Positions 60,185 through 64,000 of a stretch of 64,000 nucleotides of DNA are shown here, one piece after another. Made by a program: the position numbers and the translations under genes. Numbering within the stretch: the first letter of the stretch is position 1; each line of letters opens with the position of its first letter. Where the stretch lies: assembly GCF_000255555.1 (NCBI RefSeq), contig NZ_AGRW01000050.1:62001-126000 (forward strand), given 5' to 3'. The notes under the pieces are model-generated. The model had not been told where the DNA came from and did not search any database. It saw only the letters and a list, made by a program, of their open reading frames with translations. Source of the stretch: Treponema saccharophilum DSM 2985. GTDB taxonomy: Bacteria; Spirochaetota; Spirochaetia; Treponematales; Treponemataceae.

Positions 60185-60268
60185 TTTGTCCGAATTGGGA
60201 AATTGTTTGTCCAAGTTGGGAAATTGTTTGTCCAAGTTGGAAAACCTTCGTCCGACATTGGAACTGTC
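60185..60268. repeat. 21-bp tandem repeat, four copies
   Basis: Units start at 60185, 60206, 60227 and 60248: TTTGTCCAAGTTGGGAAATTG and variants. The first three are nearly identical and the fourth is degenerate. On the minus strand they would encode a seven-residue repeat FPTWTNN. It lies in the gap before the glycan-binding gene. Confidence 0.8.
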
Positions 60269-60293
60269 ATTGACGAATTTATTTCACAATCCG

Positions 60294-60336
60294 TGCGTCG
60301 ACTCCGCTCAGCAACCATGCTTCGGCTTCGCTTAGT
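60294..60336. repeat. REP-like element fragment
   Basis: TGCGTCGACTCCGCTCAGCAACCATGCTTCGGCTTCGCTTAGTAGC contains two diverged copies of the GCTTCGACTTCGCTCAGCA tail. It reaches the stop codon of the DUF1963 gene. Confidence 0.6.
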
Positions 60337-61495
60337 AGCAGTCCCAGTTGTAGAGCACGTTTGAAAAATCTCGATTGATTAAATCCTCAGGATTGATAAA
60401 AAAGTTCGCGATTCCCATATCTCCCCAGAGGATTTCGCCCTCGCTGTCCATCTGAAAAAGCAGAATGTCGCCATCACGTCGCGCGTCGTTCTGCGTGAAA
60501 TCGGGATAGCCGCCGATTTGGTGCTTAGAGTTGTCGCTGAAAAAGGCAGAGAAAGAATCCTCGTCAAAAAGCTCGTAAGGGCTTTTGTCATAGACGGAAA
60601 AGCCCAAGACTTGCGCCGCATTTTTCAGAACGCCGTCAAAGTCGTCGAGGTGCGGGTGCGAATATGTTTGTGTTTTCTCGAAAGAAAGCGCGTATTCTTT
60701 TTGAAGCGGCATCTCTGACATTTCCTCGCCAGCGCAGTTCACGCCCATTGCACGCAAATCCGCTTCGCTCATGGCAAGGCTTGGCGAAAAGACTTCCCGC
60801 CAGACAATGCGCCAATCTTTTTGCTCACTGTCGAAACTACAGCCATAGGTGTCATCTGCTTTTATGAAAATCTGCAAAAGCCCGCGATTGGGATAATCGG
60901 CAAGATTGGGAACTTCGGAAAAATTGATTTGCGCCAAAAGATAGAGATTCGCTCCGTCTTCTGCTTTTGGGTATTCTTCGCCGCGCGTCCAATACGGCAA
61001 ACCACCGAACTTTGAAGAGCAGGCTTTCTTTTCAAAAGGCAGAGAGCTATCAGCTGGCATGGGCTTTATGCGGACAGTGTCTTTTGCCGTGCTGTCGTGG
61101 ATGTAGCGCAGAAGCCGCTTTGCTTGCTCCTCGGTGTAGTGCGGATTGACTTCTGTCTTTGGTTGGGAATCAGTCTGTGATTTAGAGTCAGCCCGCGGCT
61201 GCTTTGGCTCCTTGACGGTAAAAAAGCCCGCTTGTCGTGTTACATATTCGCCGTCATCGTCGTTTTGTGGACTTGAATCGCTCTTCGCGGCAAATGATTC
61301 CATCATACTCATAAAATCATCCACCAGTTTCTGCGATTTTTCTCTTTCGCTGGCTTCCTGCTTTTCTTCTTCTTTTTTGATTGCGTTCATAATCGCAAAA
61401 AAACCAATAACTATCACAATAGGGTTTGGTTTAATCCACAAACCAATGCCAACAAGGACTAGTATCAATACAATAGTGAGTATCTTCTTCACCAT
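60332..61495 (-). CDS. DUF1963 (YwqG-like) protein with N-terminal membrane anchor
   Basis: 387 residues from ATG 61495 (TAGGTGG six bases upstream); a GTG at 61504 is an alternative. Two short hydrophobic stretches (3-20 and 24-38) anchor it. A charged linker follows, and then the DUF1963 domain from about residue 135 (SSKFGGLPYWTRGEEYP, LYLLAQINFSEVP, GLLQIFIKAD, HQIGGYPDFTQNDAR, LLFQMDSEGEILWGDMGIANFFI). The function of the domain is unknown. It is often found in toxin/immunity-rich regions. It starts just after the ankyrin gene ends. Confidence 0.85.
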   Translation of the reverse strand: MVKKILTIVLILVLVGIGLWIKPNPIVIVIGFFAIMNAIKKEEEKQEASEREKSQKLVDDFMSMMESFAAKSDSSPQNDDDGEYVTRQAGFFTVKEPKQPRADSKSQTDSQPKTEVNPHYTEEQAKRLLRYIHDSTAKDTVRIKPMPADSSLPFEKKACSSKFGGLPYWTRGEEYPKAEDGANLYLLAQINFSEVPNLADYPNRGLLQIFIKADDTYGCSFDSEQKDWRIVWREVFSPSLAMSEADLRAMGVNCAGEEMSEMPLQKEYALSFEKTQTYSHPHLDDFDGVLKNAAQVLGFSVYDKSPYELFDEDSFSAFFSDNSKHQIGGYPDFTQNDARRDGDILLFQMDSEGEILWGDMGIANFFINPEDLINRDFSNVLYNWDCY

Positions 61496-61504
61496 ATCTG
61501 CCAC

Positions 61505-62836
61505 CTACCAGTTATCTAGAATATCATCGAGTTCTCTATGTTTTTCCAAAGAAATATATGCAATTTCTGTCGGTTCTGAAGAAAAAATATTGGGAGAAGA
61601 ATTTTTTTGAGAAGAAACTTTCGGCGTGAGGAGCGCGGCGATTTTGTCATAATAATTTTTGCTGGACTCACCACTATATTTGTAGTCCTTGTACCGCTCT
61701 GTGTGCAAATCAAGCGCAGTCTTTCCGTCCTTGTCCTTGAGCGAAATGTCCGCGCCGTGCCGAGTGAAAAACTCCGCCGCCCGAAGCGTGTCTTCCCAGC
61801 TGATAATTTCCGAAACAGCATACATCAGCGGCGTTTTGCCCTCGTCGTCCTGCGCGTTGATGTCCCCTCCCGCGTCCAAAAGCATTTTTGCAAGTCTGCT
61901 CCGCTCCTCGCTCCATTCATAAAACAAAGCCGCATAGTGCATTGCCGTTTTGCCCGCGTCGTCCCTGTCGCTCGCGTCAATCTTTTTCAGCAGCGTTTCA
62001 AGCACATACGCCTTGTCCTCGATGTTAAAGTCGCCCTCATAGCCGTCAAAAATCTGCATGACCAGCGTTTTCTTCTCGTTGGTTTCGTTGTTCCTGATTT
62101 CGTAGCCGTACATATACGCTCCGACTTTCGCGCCGCGCTCCAAAAACAGCCTCGCCGCCTTGTAAGAACTGCACCGCAACGCCCACTGAAACGGCATAAA
62201 GGGCTTTCCGACAAGGATTTTTTTGCCGTTTTCGCCGACTTCGCCGCTTTCCTCATAGCTGTCGATGTTCGCTCCTCTCTCCACCAAAAGCCGCACCGCA
62301 CCTGCCCTGTGCTTGTCAATCGCGACAGCCATAGCGCAAATCCTGTTGAAAGACACCGTTCCGAAAAAATATTCTTCCTCGAGCAAAAGGTCTGGCTCTG
62401 CCCCCGCCTCAAGCAGAATCTGCACGATTTCGTCATATTCGCCCTTGTTTGCTCCGTCCAGCGCACAGGCTGCAATAAGCGGCGTTCGGTTGCCCCTGCC
62501 CTCGTTCACATCCGCGCCCGCTTCGATGAGTTTTTTGACTTTCTCGGTTTCCCGCCGCTCCACCGCGACGATAAGTTCCCCGCGCTCCTTTATGTATTCG
62601 GCTTCCTGCCGTGTTTTTTCAGCCTCTTTCTTTTTTTCCGCAATCTCAGCCCGCACTATCGGAGTGCAGAATGCCACAAGGCTTATGCCGCAAATACATG
62701 CCGCCACGGTTCTCGCAATCCCGCTTGCAAAAACCGCGACCAGCCCCGCAACAAGCGCAACCCCGCCCAGCAGCAGCAAACCGCCGAGCAGCAGAAACAC
62801 ATCAACAATCGCACCAAGCGCGTGTTCACCAGTCAT
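61505..62836 (-). CDS. Membrane-anchored ankyrin-repeat protein
   Basis: 443 residues. Two TM helices at about 10-35 and 42-60, a coiled coil (AEIAEKKKEAEKTRQEAEYI), then ankyrin repeats: VKKLIEAGADVNEGRGNRTPLIAA, LLEAGAEPDL, LLVERGANIDS, DAGKTAMHYAALF and DINAQDDEGKTPLMYAVSE. GGGGGTGA precedes the ATG. It is closely similar to the partial gene upstream at 62878, so the two arose by tandem duplication. Confidence 0.85.
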   Translation of the reverse strand: MTGEHALGAIVDVFLLLGGLLLLGGVALVAGLVAVFASGIARTVAACICGISLVAFCTPIVRAEIAEKKKEAEKTRQEAEYIKERGELIVAVERRETEKVKKLIEAGADVNEGRGNRTPLIAACALDGANKGEYDEIVQILLEAGAEPDLLLEEEYFFGTVSFNRICAMAVAIDKHRAGAVRLLVERGANIDSYEESGEVGENGKKILVGKPFMPFQWALRCSSYKAARLFLERGAKVGAYMYGYEIRNNETNEKKTLVMQIFDGYEGDFNIEDKAYVLETLLKKIDASDRDDAGKTAMHYAALFYEWSEERSRLAKMLLDAGGDINAQDDEGKTPLMYAVSEIISWEDTLRAAEFFTRHGADISLKDKDGKTALDLHTERYKDYKYSGESSKNYYDKIAALLTPKVSSQKNSSPNIFSSEPTEIAYISLEKHRELDDILDNW

Positions 62837-62877
62837 AATAATTCACCCCCTGCTTGCAAAAAAACGTCGTCAGAATC

Positions 62878-64000
62878 TTACCAATCATCGCTAATATCAT
62901 TCAGAAGGACATGAGGCGAGTTTTGCACTTCTTCAGCAATTTCGCTTTCAGCGGCAATCTTTTTTGTCCTCATAAAATCTCCCGTTAAATCATCTGGAAT
63001 ATCGCAAAGCGCAATATGTGTTTCCTGCTCTTGTTGCGGGGCGGCGCGAGAAATCGGCGTTGCAGAAAGAGTTTTTCCTGCCGTCTTTTTCACCGTAAGA
63101 AGCTCCACGATTTTGTCGTAATTCGCTTTTTCTTTGCCGTCAAGTTTTCTATCGGCATAGCGAGCCGTGAACAAATCGAGCGCAGTCTTGCCATCTTTGT
63201 CCCTCCGCGTGATGTCCGCGCCGTGGGAGACCAGAAAGCCCACCGGCTCCAAAGCCGTATCGCGCCATAATCCAACTTCCTTCACCGCATACATCAGAGG
63301 CGTTTTGCCCTCGTCGTCTTGTGCGTTGATGTCCGCTCCCGCAGTCAAAAGCATTTCTGCCAGTCGGCTTCGCGTATCTTTCCATTCGCTATGGGCAGCG
63401 GCAAAATGAAGAGCAGTTTTTCCCTTGTCGTCTTTTTTGTTTGCGTCGATTTTTTCAAGCAGCTTTTCAAGAATATACGCCTTTGTTTCGATGTTAGCTT
63501 CGCTCTCATAGCCGCCCAAAAGCTCCATCACGAGCGTTTTCTTTTCGTTTTTCTCGTAGCCGCTTTCGTAGCCGTACATATAAGTGCCGATTTTCGCTCC
63601 AGCGTCCAAAAGCACTTTGGCAGACTCATAAGAGCATTCTCGGATTGCATACTGAAACGGCAGAAACGGCTTTCCAATCAGCACTTTCTCGCCGTTTTCA
63701 CCGACTTCATCGCTCTCCTCGTAGCTGTCGATGTCCGCACCGTGTTCGATTAAAAGCCGAACAATGCCTTCCCTGTCCTTTGAAATTGCGATAGGCATAG
63801 CGTGAATTCTCTTGAAACCAATCGTGCTGTATTCGTAGCTCCAAGGCTCTTCGCGAACAAGGTCGGGCTCTGCTCCCGCGTCAAGCAAAATCTTGGCGAT
63901 TTCTTCGTATTCCGCATCATTATAGCTTTGCCCGTGTTCGCAGGCGACGATGAGCGGCGTCCGGTAGCCTTTGCCCTCGTTCACGTCCGCGCCCCTTTTG
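62878..64000 (-). CDS. Ankyrin-repeat protein (5' end beyond window edge)
   Basis: The frame is open to the right edge; the residues before the GTG at 63984 (KRGAD) are already coding, so the true start lies outside. At least 373 residues. Ankyrin repeats match those of the next gene unit for unit (KGKTALHFAAAHSEW, DINAQDDEGKTPLMYAVKE, GADITRRDKDGKTALDL). The C-terminal tails differ. It is a tandem paralogue, and the pair may bind different partners. Confidence 0.85.
   Translation of the reverse strand, partial: KRGADVNEGKGYRTPLIVACEHGQSYNDAEYEEIAKILLDAGAEPDLVREEPWSYEYSTIGFKRIHAMPIAISKDREGIVRLLIEHGADIDSYEESDEVGENGEKVLIGKPFLPFQYAIRECSYESAKVLLDAGAKIGTYMYGYESGYEKNEKKTLVMELLGGYESEANIETKAYILEKLLEKIDANKKDDKGKTALHFAAAHSEWKDTRSRLAEMLLTAGADINAQDDEGKTPLMYAVKEVGLWRDTALEPVGFLVSHGADITRRDKDGKTALDLFTARYADRKLDGKEKANYDKIVELLTVKKTAGKTLSATPISRAAPQQEQETHIALCDIPDDLTGDFMRTKKIAAESEIAEEVQNSPHVLLNDISDDW

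Overview
The window looks like chromosomal DNA of a spirochaete, most likely a Treponema-type host-associated anaerobe. This is inferred from gene style: two chemoreceptors sharing an unusual EAGKNFHIVATEIRRL signalling tip, many small lipoproteins and exported proteins, BspA-type leucine-rich repeats, NADase-type glycan-binding, FGE-sulfatase and DUF1963 proteins, and dispersed REP-like palindromes. No rRNA, tRNA, CRISPR array or complete insertion sequence was seen. No database search was possible, so all family names rest on motifs read by eye.

Layout. (1) 1-4.3 kb: a translationally coupled dynamin-like GTPase and a YcjF/DUF697-like membrane protein on the minus strand, then a six-TM chemoreceptor. 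(2) 4.3-5.05 kb: decayed remnants and terminators. (3) 5.05-19.1 kb: a GC-rich sulfur/cysteine locus. It holds a polar amino acid (probably cystine-type) ABC transporter with a MATE exporter, a NitT/TauT-type ABC transporter whose ATPase is detached from its permease, a DUF4418/FtsX/LolD-type export module, a CysK-like synthase, an Rrf2-family regulator, a trans-sulfuration enzyme and a PatB/MalY-type C-S lyase. Four promoters in this block carry the same 17-bp dyad CCTA-N9-TAGG. I infer that this is the operator of the Rrf2 protein encoded in the middle. The strongest of these promoters drives only a 26-codon reading frame that ends in a terminator.

(4) 19.3-43.9 kb: an EamA exporter and then a lower-GC accessory island. 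The island holds small proteins of unknown function, immunity-like proteins (CdiI-like, pentapeptide repeat), a BrnT-like domain in an enlarged protein, frameshifted or truncated genes, 3' stubs of FemAB and D-2-hydroxyacid dehydrogenase genes, a 118-bp direct repeat, a six-unit palindromic array with a 40-41 bp period, an AAA/DUF4143 ATPase, a radical SAM protein and a Fic-led operon. (5) 43.9-57.7 kb: GC-rich core again. It contains a dCache chemoreceptor, a PucR/CdaR-type regulator next to an amino-acid ABC transporter, cytidylate-kinase-like and class III aminotransferase operon, a second polar amino acid ABC transporter on the minus strand, and an RtcB plus RlaP-like nucleotidyltransferase RNA-repair pair followed by a DUF805 protein. 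(6) 57.8-64 kb: accessory minus-strand genes: SH3-like exported protein, glycan-binding protein, DUF1963 protein and two tandem ankyrin paralogues, the last cut by the window edge.

How the genes may work together: the sulfur block would import cystine and organosulfur compounds, make and break cysteine, and export products, with transcription reporting cysteine status through Rrf2. In several places (2.8, 19.3, 39.4 and 57.2 kb) a good -10 box lies 6-8 nt before the start codon, which suggests leaderless mRNAs. The main candidates for something new are the Rrf2 regulon with its terminator-ended small ORF, the palindromic array at 35.95-36.17 kb, the Fic operon with its own dyad operator, and the BrnT-like protein among toxin/immunity relics.
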